DNA of 7,064 nucleotides. Origin: Anaerolineae bacterium. Lineage in GTDB: Bacteria > Chloroflexota > Anaerolineae > JAFGEY01. The position numbers and the translations under genes are program-made. A model generated the notes under the pieces. It was not told where the DNA came from and did not search any database. It saw only the letters and a program-made list of their open reading frames with translations. The stretch covers positions 1 through 7,064 of the forward strand of contig JAFGEY010000116.1 of assembly GCA_016931365.1 (NCBI GenBank), given 5' to 3'. This document shows positions 1-5,737 of the stretch, piece after piece (within the stretch, counting starts at the first letter, position 1; each line of letters begins with the position of its first letter).

Positions 1-2
1 TC

Positions 3-953
3 AAGCGCACGCTGGAACTGGTGCGCGAGATGGGCGCAAGCTGGATTGTCGAATACTTTCCGTGGGCCTATTACGAGCCGCAAAAGGGCGTCTATGATTG
101 GACGCACGCCGACCTGGTGGTGCGGCACGCCCGGCAGCAGGGTCTCAAGGTCATCGCGCGGATCGGTTATGTGCCGGGCTGGGCCAGGCCGGAAGACACA
201 ACGCCGACTTACCTTTTGCCCCAAAATTACGGCGATCTGGGCGATTTTGTGTATGCCTTTGTCGATCACTATCGCGGGCAGATCGATCACCTCATCATCT
301 GGAACGAGCCGAACCTGGGGCTGGAGTGGGGCTATCGACCGCCCGATCCGGCAGAATACGCCGCGATGCTGCGCGCGACCTATGCGCGGGCCAAAGCGGC
401 CAACCCCGACATCGTCGTCCTGGGCGGCGCGCTGGCCCCCACGCTCGGCGCGCCGGATGCGGGCACATCAGCCGATGTGCTTGACGATCTGAGCTACCTG
501 CAAGCGATGTACGACGCCGGCGCTGCGTCCTGGTTCGACGCCCTGGCCGTCCACGCTTATGGCTGGCGCTTTGCCCCGCAGGACGATCCTGCGCCGGAGG
601 CGATCAATTTTCGGCGCACCGAACTGCTGCGCGAGGTGATGGTGCGCAATGGCGATGGCGACAGCCCGATCCTGATCACCGAAGGGGGCTGGAACGACCA
701 TCCCCGTTGGACCAAGGCCGTTCGTCCTGCCCAGCGGGCGGCCTACACTGTGCAGGCCTACGACCTGGCACAGCAAGACTGGCCCTGGTGTGAGGCGGTC
801 TGCCTGTGGGCCTTTCGCTTTCCCCGCCCGCAGTTGGGCTACCTGGACTATTTCACCTTTGTCACTGTCGGGTTTGACCTCAAGCCGGTTTACCTGGCTG
901 TGCAGCAGTACGCGCGCAACGGCGATGTGAATGCCGGGATGATGTTCCCGTGA
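3..953 (+). CDS. Clan GH-A glycoside hydrolase (cellulase-like), 5' end missing
   Basis: This gene enters the window from the left: the frame is open from base 3 (K-R-T-L-E-L-V-R-E-M-G...), so the GTG at 21 is probably an internal codon. The product looks like a (beta/alpha)8-barrel glycosidase that hydrolyses beta-glycosidic bonds. Counting from the GTG codon, WNEP at residues 94-97 supplies the likely acid/base Glu96, and ITEGGW at 219-224 supplies the likely nucleophile Glu221. This Glu pair, on strands 4 and 7, is the hallmark of clan GH-A (GH5, GH39, GH42 and relatives). Other strand-like segments are LKVIARIGY (42-50) and FDALAVHAYGW (172-182). The family cannot be settled from motifs alone. 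The missing N-terminus would hold barrel strand 1 and any signal peptide, so the cellular location is unknown. It ends in TGA, 65 bp before the next gene, which has its own promoter. No terminator is seen after it. Confidence 0.85.
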   Translation, partial: KRTLELVREMGASWIVEYFPWAYYEPQKGVYDWTHADLVVRHARQQGLKVIARIGYVPGWARPEDTTPTYLLPQNYGDLGDFVYAFVDHYRGQIDHLIIWNEPNLGLEWGYRPPDPAEYAAMLRATYARAKAANPDIVVLGGALAPTLGAPDAGTSADVLDDLSYLQAMYDAGAASWFDALAVHAYGWRFAPQDDPAPEAINFRRTELLREVMVRNGDGDSPILITEGGWNDHPRWTKAVRPAQRAAYTVQAYDLAQQDWPWCEAVCLWAFRFPRPQLGYLDYFTFVTVGFDLKPVYLAVQQYARNGDVNAGMMFP

Positions 954-980
954 ACAAAACTTCTCTCTACCTACATCATG

Positions 981-989
981 TGGTATAAT
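981..989 (+). promoter_or_regulatory. Extended -10 promoter for the M20 amidohydrolase gene
   Basis: TGG-TATAAT is a perfect sigma-70 -10 hexamer (984-989) carrying the TGn extension. A start point near 995-997 would leave a leader of about 23 nt that contains the Shine-Dalgarno AAGGAG (1006-1011). The -35 position (about 961-966, TTCTCT) is a poor match, which suits an extended -10 promoter. A near-identical TGTGGTATAMT string occurs before the operon at 3927. Confidence 0.7.
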
Positions 990-1018
990 AGGCGCGAGAC
1001 AAAACAAGGAGCCCCCGG

Positions 1019-2188
1019 ATGTTCAAGCGCGCACAAGCAATCGCAGATCAAATCATCGCCTGGCGGCGGCGTGTCCACCGCCATCCCGAACTGGCGTTTC
1101 AAGAGGTAGAGACGGCCCGTTTTGTGGCTCAAACCTTGTGCGATATGGGCATCGCGGTCAAGACCGGGGTGGGCAAAACGGGCGTTGTCGGTACATTGGG
1201 CAGTTCGTCGCCGGTTATCGCCCTGCGCGCAGACATGGACGCGCTGCCCTTGACCGAGGCCACCGGCCTGCCTTTCGCCTCGCAGAATCCCGGTGCGATG
1301 CACGCCTGCGGCCACGATGCGCACGTTGCCTGCCTGCTGGGCGCGGCCAAACTGCTCGCCGAAACGCCGCCGGCGCGCGGCCAGGTACGATTCCTGTTTC
1401 AGCCCGCAGAGGAAACCGTCGACGAGGAAGAGCAGAGCGGCGCAATGCGCATAGTCACCGATGGGGCAATGGATGGCGTCGATGCGGTGTTGGGCCTGCA
1501 CATTTTCTCCATTTTCCCGGCCGGGCAGGTCTTTTTCTCGCCCGGCCCGCAGATGGCGGCCGCCGGGCTGTTCGAGGCGCATATCCACGGCCAGGGCGGC
1601 CACGGCGCGATGCCTCACCTGTCCGTCGATCCGATTGTGCTCGCCGCGCAGGTGATTATGGGGCTTCAAACGGTGGTTTCGCGGCGGCTCAATCCGGTCA
1701 ATTCGGGCGTGGTGACGGTGGGCACCGTTCATGGCGGCAGCAAGGACAACATCATTCCCGAATCGGTGGCCCTCACCGGCACCATCCGTGCCCTGGACGA
1801 CCGCACCTACCAGCAGATCAAGGATGAGGTGCGCCACGTTTTCGAGACGGTCAGGCCGTTGGGCGGCGATTTCGAGATCAGGTTCAGCGCCAATTATCCC
1901 GTCACGGCCAACGAGCCGGCGTTTACCGAATTTGTGCGCGGCGTGGCGGTCGATCTTTTTGGCCCACAGGCAGTGCAGCCCGCCGAGCCGATGATGGGCG
2001 GCGAAGATTTCAGCGTTTTGGCGCAGCGCGCGCCGGGCTGTTTTGTGCGCCTGGGCGGGGCGATTGCCGACGATGTGCTGCGCAATCACCACGATCCGCA
2101 TTTTGACATCGACGAAGGAGCGCTGCCGATGGGCGTCGCGCTGTTGGCCGAGGCGGCAGTGCGTTATTTGAATCAATCCAGACTTTGA
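1019..2188 (+). CDS. M20 family metallopeptidase / amidohydrolase (N-acyl-amino-acid hydrolase or hippurate hydrolase type)
   Basis: A 389-aa protein, full length for the M20D amidohydrolase branch (hippurate hydrolase, N-acyl-L-amino acid amidohydrolase, IAA-amino acid hydrolase). These enzymes cleave the amide bond of N-acylated amino acids with a two-metal centre. Visible motifs in order are RRxxHRHPELAFQE (17-29), ALRADMDALPL (68-78), MHACGHDAH (94-102, ligands Cys97 and His99), QPAEE (128-132, catalytic and ligand Glu), GLH (159-161), a dimerisation-domain core GQGGHGAMPH (191-200), GGEDFS (327-332) and NHHDPHFD (356-363, last metal His). All expected metal ligands are present and there is no signal peptide, so it is probably a cytoplasmic active enzyme. 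The ATG lies 7 nt after AAGGAG (1006-1011). The substrate cannot be told from sequence. It may share a transcript with the 112-aa gene 56 nt downstream. Confidence 0.93.
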   Translation: MFKRAQAIADQIIAWRRRVHRHPELAFQEVETARFVAQTLCDMGIAVKTGVGKTGVVGTLGSSSPVIALRADMDALPLTEATGLPFASQNPGAMHACGHDAHVACLLGAAKLLAETPPARGQVRFLFQPAEETVDEEEQSGAMRIVTDGAMDGVDAVLGLHIFSIFPAGQVFFSPGPQMAAAGLFEAHIHGQGGHGAMPHLSVDPIVLAAQVIMGLQTVVSRRLNPVNSGVVTVGTVHGGSKDNIIPESVALTGTIRALDDRTYQQIKDEVRHVFETVRPLGGDFEIRFSANYPVTANEPAFTEFVRGVAVDLFGPQAVQPAEPMMGGEDFSVLAQRAPGCFVRLGGAIADDVLRNHHDPHFDIDEGALPMGVALLAEAAVRYLNQSRL

Positions 2189-2244
2189 CGTTTTATGGGG
2201 GCTGGCGCGGCGCCAACGTGCTTTGCGCCGGGAAGGAGTGAACA

Positions 2245-2583
2245 ATGGCAAAAAGCAAAATCGAGGATCAGTTGTTTGTCCCCGAGAAAATCGAGTGGAT
2301 GCTGAACGGGGGTGTGGCCGAAATGGAGCCTGGCGAGCGCCAACTTCTTTTGGTGATGGCCGAAACCAAGCTTCAGGAAGGCTACAAACCGACCAAACTG
2401 GAGAGACAAGTGATCGATCTGCTGCGCGCCCTGGCCGACGGCGATTACGATGCGCAGGACATCACCGACAAGGTCAAGGTGATGGTGCAGGGCGGGACCA
2501 AGCAGGACACGGCTCCACTGCGCCTGCCGCCCATGTTTGACCGTTGGCGCAAACGTTTGGGGTTGGGCAAAAAAGACGAATAA
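2245..2583 (+). CDS. Hypothetical small soluble protein, 112 aa
   Basis: I do not recognise this protein. It starts at ATG 2245, 6 nt after a strong AAGGAG (2233-2238), so translation is well supported. It is highly charged, with no signal peptide and no membrane helix. Residues about 9-85 look mainly helical, including an amphipathic stretch around KLERQVIDLLRALADGDYD (51-69). The C-terminus is strongly basic (FDRWRKRLGLGKKDE, 98-112). Size and charge would fit a small nucleic-acid- or ribosome-associated protein, but no motif supports this, so no function is assigned. It lies 56 nt after the amidohydrolase gene, with no promoter visible between them, and may be co-transcribed. A terminator follows at 2654. 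The spacer holds a 13-bp palindrome (TGGCGC-G-GCGCCA, 2203-2215). Confidence 0.8.
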   Translation: MAKSKIEDQLFVPEKIEWMLNGGVAEMEPGERQLLLVMAETKLQEGYKPTKLERQVIDLLRALADGDYDAQDITDKVKVMVQGGTKQDTAPLRLPPMFDRWRKRLGLGKKDE

Positions 2584-2601
2584 CACTTGAACATCAAGTG
2601 T
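2583..2601 (+). other. Perfect 8-bp inverted repeat beginning in the stop codon of the 112-aa gene
   Basis: ACACTTGA (2583-2590), loop ACA, TCAAGTGT (2594-2601). The first arm begins with the last base of the TAA stop codon. No T-run follows, so it is not a standard terminator. It could be an mRNA 3'-end hairpin or a dyad protein-binding site; the sequence does not decide. Confidence 0.55.
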
Positions 2602-2653
2602 GGACTGACTTTGTCTGCGCTGTGTGGGGCAGAGGTATCGACGTGTAAATGAT

Positions 2654-2687
2654 AAAGTCTTGGCGCATTAATGCGCCAAGACTTTTT
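2654..2687 (+). terminator. Rho-independent terminator, 32-bp perfect palindrome
   Basis: Arms at 2654-2667 and 2672-2685 are exact reverse complements around a self-complementary TTAA centre (2668-2671), so 2654-2685 is one perfect palindrome. The stem core is TCTTGGCGCA and the 3' arm runs into TTTTT (2683-2687). It most likely ends transcription of the amidohydrolase/112-aa unit. The opposite strand reads a similar stem followed only by TTT, so weaker termination of minus-strand readthrough is possible. Confidence 0.88.
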
Positions 2688-2812
2688 ACATATATACAAG
2701 GTGCCCGGCACGTGAATTCGGCTGAATATGGTTGTGCGTTAGAAATGTCAAATTTGTGTAAAACTTTATCAAAGTGACGGGCGTCTGAACCGCAATGGCT
2801 TTTTTCAGGAGA

Positions 2813-3010
2813 CTCGTGCATGAGTCCACTGAAAAAACTCAACGCAGAGGCGCTGAGACGCTGCCGATGGGTACATCGAGGCGCAGAGTTTTGACGTTGT
2901 TCAAGAAAACCTGTGATATTTTAGTGTCCTCTGCGTCTCTACACCGCCAACTGGAAGTTGGATGCGTCTCTGCGTTAAACTTGACTTCTTTCAGGGGAGT
3001 CATATATGAG
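2813..3010. mobile_element. MITE-like element with imperfect terminal inverted repeats
   Basis: The core left end (2820-2853) matches the reverse complement of the core right end (2964-3003): 29 of 34 bases agree if one 6-nt gap is allowed. The match reads ATGASTCCMCTGAAARAASTCAA inward and then CGCAGAGRCGC. The outer tip extends the symmetry to CTC (2813-2815) and GAG (3008-3010). The left tip also sits in its own hairpin: TTTTTTCAG (2800-2808) pairs with CTGAAAAAA (2829-2837) and GACTC with GAGTC around a 6-nt loop. The right tip contains the palindrome TCATATATGA (3000-3009). Inside are a second CCTCTGCGTCTCT copy (2928-2940) and a hairpin CCAACT-GGA-AGTTGG (2947-2961). About 200 bp, no transposase and no clear target-site duplication. 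It could be a decayed non-autonomous transposon or a REP-type intergenic repeat. Confidence 0.55.
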
Positions 3011-3015
3011 CTTAA

Positions 3016-3159
3016 ACGGGCTGCAAACATGCCAGAGATTACAGTCCCAGCAGTTCTTTGGCCTTGCGCGACGCGCAACCGGCAGGCATAACTTGGACAC
3101 GGGCTGAAAACGTGGAAAAAATTACAAACCCAACAGCTCTTTGGCTTTGCGCGACGCGC
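3016..3159. repeat. Direct duplication with 83-bp period covering the corrinoid gene's 3' end
   Basis: Bases 3016-3076 match bases 3099-3159 at 50 of 61 positions with no gap, an offset of exactly 83. The second copy covers the last codons of the intact corrinoid gene (stop at 3122-3124) plus 23 bp beyond it. The first copy is the remnant. The match in the flank (17 of 23) shows that the duplicated unit included sequence past the stop codon. Confidence 0.85.
3039..3090 (-). pseudogene. Remnant 3' end of a second corrinoid-protein gene
   Basis: Read on the minus strand, 3074-3039 encodes ASRKAKELLGL followed by TAA, the same 11 residues and stop that end the intact corrinoid protein. Five of the 36 bases differ, and every change is synonymous (AAA/AAG, GAG/GAA, TTG/CTG twice, GGT/GGA). 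Further upstream (to about 3090) similarity fades through a short deletion near TATGC...CCGG, and the rest of the gene is absent. The piece lies just after the stop of the intact gene in the same orientation and ends beside the MITE-like element. The purely synonymous divergence suggests that it comes from a paralogue once under protein-level selection and later deleted, as opposed to a recent slip duplication. The stretch is short, so that reading is tentative. Confidence 0.75.
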
Positions 3160-3751
3160 CACTCGCATCCGGTGCATAGCCGTCTGCGCCGATCTGATTG
3201 GCATAGGCCTGGGTCACGGGCGCACCGCCGACCATCACTTTGACCTGATTGCGCAGCCCGGCCTCGGCCAGCGCGTCGATGGTCGTCTTCATCGCCGGCA
3301 TCGTCGTGGTCAGCAGAGCGGACATGGCGATCACCTGCGCACCTTCTTTTGCCGCCTGGACAAATTTATCCGCAGAGGCATCGACACCCATATCCATTAC
3401 CTGGAAACCAGCCCCTTCGAGCATAATGCCGACCAGATTCTTGCCGATCTCGTGCAGGTCGCCTTTGACGGTACCCAGGGCCACCCTGCCGATCGGCTCG
3501 ACGCCGGTGGCAGCCATCAGTGGGCGGAGCAGGTTCAGGCCGCCCTGCATCGCGCGCGCCGCGATCAGCATTTCGGGCACAAAATACTCGTGGCGCTCGA
3601 AACGCTCGCCGACTTCTTGCATTGCCGGCACGAGGTAATCGAACATAATTTTACCCGGAGCGACACCGGCATCCAACGCCTTTTGGACTTGTTCTTTGAC
3701 CTGAGGAGCATTTCCGATTACCACACCATCATAAATTTCCTTGTACTCCAT
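3122..3751 (-). CDS. Methyltransferase-cognate corrinoid (B12-binding) protein, MtbC/MttC-like
   Basis: A 209-aa protein that should carry a cobamide cofactor and shuttle methyl groups between a substrate methyltransferase and a second methyltransferase (methylamine, methoxy or betaine-type C1 metabolism). Residues about 1-85 form the helical cap domain (B12-binding_2; FERHEYFVPEMLIAARAM at 51-68). Residues about 88-209 form the Rossmann-like B12-binding domain with DLHEIG (98-103), where His100 is the lower cobalt ligand, followed by SALLTTT (144-150) and GGAPVT (175-180). Length is normal for the family. I chose ATG 3751 because AAGGAG lies 10 nt upstream (minus strand, 3767-3762) and the family begins near MEYKEIYDGV; a longer in-frame start at 3856 would overlap the promoter region. 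No partner methyltransferase or reductive activator is in the window, so the substrate is unknown. A degraded second copy of its tail lies directly downstream. Confidence 0.93.
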   Translation of the reverse strand: MEYKEIYDGVVIGNAPQVKEQVQKALDAGVAPGKIMFDYLVPAMQEVGERFERHEYFVPEMLIAARAMQGGLNLLRPLMAATGVEPIGRVALGTVKGDLHEIGKNLVGIMLEGAGFQVMDMGVDASADKFVQAAKEGAQVIAMSALLTTTMPAMKTTIDALAEAGLRNQVKVMVGGAPVTQAYANQIGADGYAPDASGASRKAKELLGL

Positions 3752-3783
3752 CTTGCAGCCTCTCCTTTTGCGTATTGACGTGT

Positions 3784-3799
3784 CCGGCTTTTTTGCCGG
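3784..3799 (-). other. Hairpin in the corrinoid-gene leader
   Basis: On the minus strand the leader contains CCGGC-AAAAAA-GCCGG, a 5-bp GC stem with an A6 loop, ending 17 nt before the ribosome binding site. The predicted leader is only about 78 nt and shows no cobalamin-riboswitch B12 box, so this is at most a small mRNA-stability or translation element. Confidence 0.4.
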
Positions 3800-3835
3800 T
3801 CTCGATCTGGTATTCAGTTTCTTATCTCTGGCGCT

Positions 3836-3843
3836 ATTATACC
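3836..3843 (-). promoter_or_regulatory. Probable -10 promoter element for the corrinoid-protein gene
   Basis: On the minus strand GG-TATAAT occupies 3843-3836, a perfect -10 hexamer. The best -35 candidate is a weak TTGCGT at 3863-3858 (16-nt spacer). Transcription would start near 3829 and give a leader of about 78 nt. The element is divergent from the plus-strand promoter at 3892. Confidence 0.55.
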
Positions 3844-3891
3844 GGAATCGATCCAAAACGCAAACTTGGGTTTTCCCATCTATCCATCTTG

Positions 3892-3900
3892 TGGTATACT
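3892..3900 (+). promoter_or_regulatory. Extended -10 promoter for the membrane/transglutaminase operon
   Basis: TGG-TATACT has a TGn extension and a five-of-six -10 hexamer (3895-3900), with no good -35. The surrounding TTGTGGTATACTT closely matches the CATGTGGTATAATA before the amidohydrolase gene. A start point near 3907 would leave a leader of about 20 nt containing GGAGG (3915-3919). Confidence 0.6.
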
Positions 3901-3926
3901 TGGCTCACTTGAATGGAGGCACGGCG

Positions 3927-4148
3927 ATGCCATTTGACTGGACTCAACTGGATTTTGCTAAACTGGGGGCCTGGATTGTCGTTGCAATTGCCGCAGTGGC
4001 AATCCTGGCCGTGATTTTATTTGTGGTAAGTAAGGTTGTGTCCGCTTCGCTGCGCGTCGCCATCATCTTGGGCAGTCTGATCGTGATTGCCCTGGCCCTG
4101 TTTGTGCTGTCTATGCTCATCACACAAGGATCGATCCCCGGCCTGTGA
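3927..4148 (+). CDS. Small two-helix membrane protein, 73 aa
   Basis: Not recognised as a named family. Start ATG 3927 is chosen because GGAGG (3915-3919) lies 7 nt upstream and a promoter sits just before it; a longer in-frame reading from 3741 would run through the promoter. The protein has a short polar N-terminus (MPFDWTQLDFAKLG), a first membrane helix at about 15-37, a short turn with Lys36 and Arg43, and a second helix at about 44-66. The C-terminus is short. It is the first gene of a tight operon: its stop codon TGA overlaps the GTG start of the transglutaminase-like lipoprotein gene (GTGA, 4145-4148), so the two are probably translationally coupled. Function is unknown; an accessory or anchoring role for the lipoprotein is only a guess from position. 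Confidence 0.75.
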   Translation: MPFDWTQLDFAKLGAWIVVAIAAVAILAVILFVVSKVVSASLRVAIILGSLIVIALALFVLSMLITQGSIPGL

Positions 4149-5350
4149 AACACCTGGTTGTTTTGTGGATTTCTTTATTTATTCTTGCCTGGCAAGCGAC
4201 GGCCTGCCAGGCTTCACCTGTGCCCGATTCGACGGCGGTGATCGCTCAAGAGACGCCGTCGGCGACCGCGACTTTGACGCCGGTTCCCGCCTCGACCAGC
4301 ACCGCAACGGCGATGCCCACGGCGACGCCCATTCCATCGGCGACGCCGACGGCAACCGCGACACTCACGCCCACGCCGACAAGCACCGCGACAGCGGTGC
4401 CAACGCTGACAGCGATCCCGACCTCGACCACGGCGCGGCGCTTGCGGATGCGCTACGAGATCGAACATCCCACCGTGCTGGGCCAGCAGACGCTGGTCGA
4501 ACAAGTGTGGCTGCCCTTGCCCAACACCGAGGGGGACGGCACGCGCGAGTTCGAACTGCTCGAAATCTACCCCGACGGCTATGAAATCCTCTCCCTTGGC
4601 GAGCAGAACCAGGCCGTCTATTGGGGCACTGTGGCCGACCTGTGTGCGCAGGGCAAGTGCACCTTTGGCTACCGCTTTGAGGTGATGCTGGAGCGGCCCG
4701 AGTACGCCATCCCCTGGCAGAATAATCCGATCTACGACGCCGGGAGCGACTTTTTCAAAACCTACACCCGGCCGCAGCGCGGTATCGAGTCGGACAGCGC
4801 CAGGATTCAAGCCCTGGCCCGCAGCATCGTCGGCGACGAGGCCAACGTCTACAAGCAGGTGCTCAAAATCCAGTCCTGGGTGCAGCAGAACGTCGCCTAC
4901 GCCGACATCACCACCAGTTATCCCGACGACGCGCTGTCATGCATCGAGACCGGGCTGGGCGACTGCGCCGGGCAGAGCAAGGTCTTTGTCGCCCTGGCCC
5001 GCGCGGTGGGCATTCCGGCGCGCACCGTGTCGGGACTGCTGCCATTCAAGCGCGGCGAGGGGATGCAAGAGTTGTTTGGGCCGCGCACGGCCTGGTTCGA
5101 TCAGAACCTCAGCGTGCACGTCTGGGTCGAAATTTACCTGCCGCCGCTGGGTTGGGTGCAGGGAGAGCCGGATATGCCCGGCTTTGGCATCAACCGGGAG
5201 CGGCTGACTACCCAGCGCGGCCCGTTTGCGTTTCCGGGCGGCGTGTGCGCGCAGGCCACCTATTTTCATCTGCCGCTGGCCGTGCAGGGCGATTGGTGTG
5301 GGCAAAGCGTGGGCTGGGAAGTGAGCATCGACGCGCAGGAGATTGAGTGA
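4145..5350 (+). CDS. Transglutaminase-like lipoprotein with Thr/Pro-rich linker
   Basis: A 401-aa exported protein. Residues 1-20 are a lipoprotein signal peptide with the lipobox ATAC and lipidated Cys21. Residues about 36-97 form a low-complexity Thr/Pro/Ser/Ala linker of the kind common in Chloroflexota surface proteins. Residues about 100-215 form a beta-rich N-terminal region (RYEIEHPT..., VWLPLP). The C-terminal half is a transglutaminase-like core: GDCAGQSKVFVALARAVGIPAR (272-293) with nucleophile Cys274, HVWVEIYLPPLGWVQGEPD (325-343) with His325 and probable Asp343. The catalytic triad looks intact, so an amide-bond protease, hydrolase or transferase activity at the outer face of the membrane is plausible; the substrate is unknown. 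The GTG start overlaps the preceding stop, and the only upstream SD-like AAGGA (4126-4130) is distant, which favours translational coupling. The next gene overlaps its stop in the same GTGA manner. Confidence 0.88.
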   Translation: MKHLVVLWISLFILAWQATACQASPVPDSTAVIAQETPSATATLTPVPASTSTATAMPTATPIPSATPTATATLTPTPTSTATAVPTLTAIPTSTTARRLRMRYEIEHPTVLGQQTLVEQVWLPLPNTEGDGTREFELLEIYPDGYEILSLGEQNQAVYWGTVADLCAQGKCTFGYRFEVMLERPEYAIPWQNNPIYDAGSDFFKTYTRPQRGIESDSARIQALARSIVGDEANVYKQVLKIQSWVQQNVAYADITTSYPDDALSCIETGLGDCAGQSKVFVALARAVGIPARTVSGLLPFKRGEGMQELFGPRTAWFDQNLSVHVWVEIYLPPLGWVQGEPDMPGFGINRERLTTQRGPFAFPGGVCAQATYFHLPLAVQGDWCGQSVGWEVSIDAQEIE

Positions 5351-5625
5351 CGATGAATGACACACCTGATGACGAAAAATGGTCCTTGTGGGGCATGCTG
5401 CGTGCTCTGTTCCTGGCTGGTTTTTGGCTCGCTCTGGTTCTGGTCGTAGCGACCCTAATCAACGTGTTGTTTAATCTCAACCTGGCTTTTGACGCGTATG
5501 GCTCATCGACGCCGCTGCCAGGCGGTTGGGAAGGGGTTTTGATCATGGTTGTCGTGGCCCTGTTCTTTGGCGGCGTGGCATGGGGCATTGTCGCGATCGG
5601 GACAATGGTCAAGCGGAAAATGTGA
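5347..5625 (+). CDS. Small two-helix membrane protein, 92 aa
   Basis: Not recognised as a named family. It has an acidic N-terminus (DTPDDEKW), a first membrane helix at about 18-42, a loop with YGSSTPLPGGW (51-61), a second helix at about 63-86 and a basic end (KRKM). By the positive-inside rule both termini would be cytoplasmic, with the loop outside. The GTG at 5347 overlaps the lipoprotein stop (GTGA) and lies 5 nt after AGGAG (5337-5341). An ATG at 5353, two codons later and 11 nt from the same AGGAG, is an equally possible start. It is the third gene of the operon and resembles the first in architecture but not clearly in sequence. A role alongside the transglutaminase-like lipoprotein is inferred from position only. 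Confidence 0.75.
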   Translation: MTMNDTPDDEKWSLWGMLRALFLAGFWLALVLVVATLINVLFNLNLAFDAYGSSTPLPGGWEGVLIMVVVALFFGGVAWGIVAIGTMVKRKM

Positions 5626-5670
5626 CGCCCGTCCGGCCACGCTTCACCTGCCGGTTGGGGCGTTGGCCGT

Positions 5671-5691
5671 GGTCTGTTGTCGGCGGTCGGC
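5671..5691. repeat. Intergenic 21-bp repeat, copy 1
   Basis: This 21-bp segment (GGTCTG...GCGGTCGGC) agrees with 6604-6624 at 18 of 21 positions, in the same orientation. It lies in the 112-bp spacer before the lipase gene. The same spacer also holds an imperfect hairpin, GGCCACGC (5635-5642) against GCGTTGGCC (5660-5668), with no T-run. Confidence 0.55.
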
Positions 5692-5737
5692 AGGCGACGA
5701 GATATAGAGCAACGATCGAAAAATATAGGAGACTGCA

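Larger units (their letters stand above)
2688..3121. other. Gene-free, rearranged spacer between convergent transcription units
   Basis: No credible gene is seen in this stretch, which is visibly less GC-rich than the genes around it. From left to right it holds an 11-bp dyad GTGCC-C-GGCAC (2701-2711), about 90 bp with no recognisable structure, the MITE-like inverted-repeat element, and the 83-bp-period duplication carrying the corrinoid-gene remnant. A 24-codon ORF at 2820-2894 has an AGGAG 8 nt before its ATG, but it consists of the inverted-repeat sequence itself and is probably not a gene. Confidence 0.7.

Noticed and set aside
971..2251. 426-codon open frame on the minus strand opposite the amidohydrolase gene.
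   Set aside because: It mirrors the codon bias of a clear plus-strand enzyme, has no family motif, and is a shadow frame.
2800..2837. Hairpin with T6/A6 ends read as a bidirectional terminator.
   Set aside because: The T-run is part of the 5' arm on either strand, and no T-run follows the 3' arm. It fits the tip of the inverted-repeat element better.
2820..2894. 24-codon ORF with an AGGAG 8 nt before its ATG.
   Set aside because: The start site and first half lie inside the inverted-repeat end, and the peptide (SPLKKLNAEALRR...) is a translation of the repeat. The same AGG...ATGAG layout recurs at the other end by repeat homology.
3752..3835. Possible cobalamin riboswitch before the corrinoid gene.
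   Set aside because: The leader is only about 78 nt and lacks a B12 box or the needed multi-stem fold; only one short hairpin is seen.
4250..4435. Repeated GGCGAYGCC-like units suggesting a DNA repeat array.
   Set aside because: They encode the Thr/Pro/Ala linker of the lipoprotein in frame, so amino-acid composition explains the repetition.
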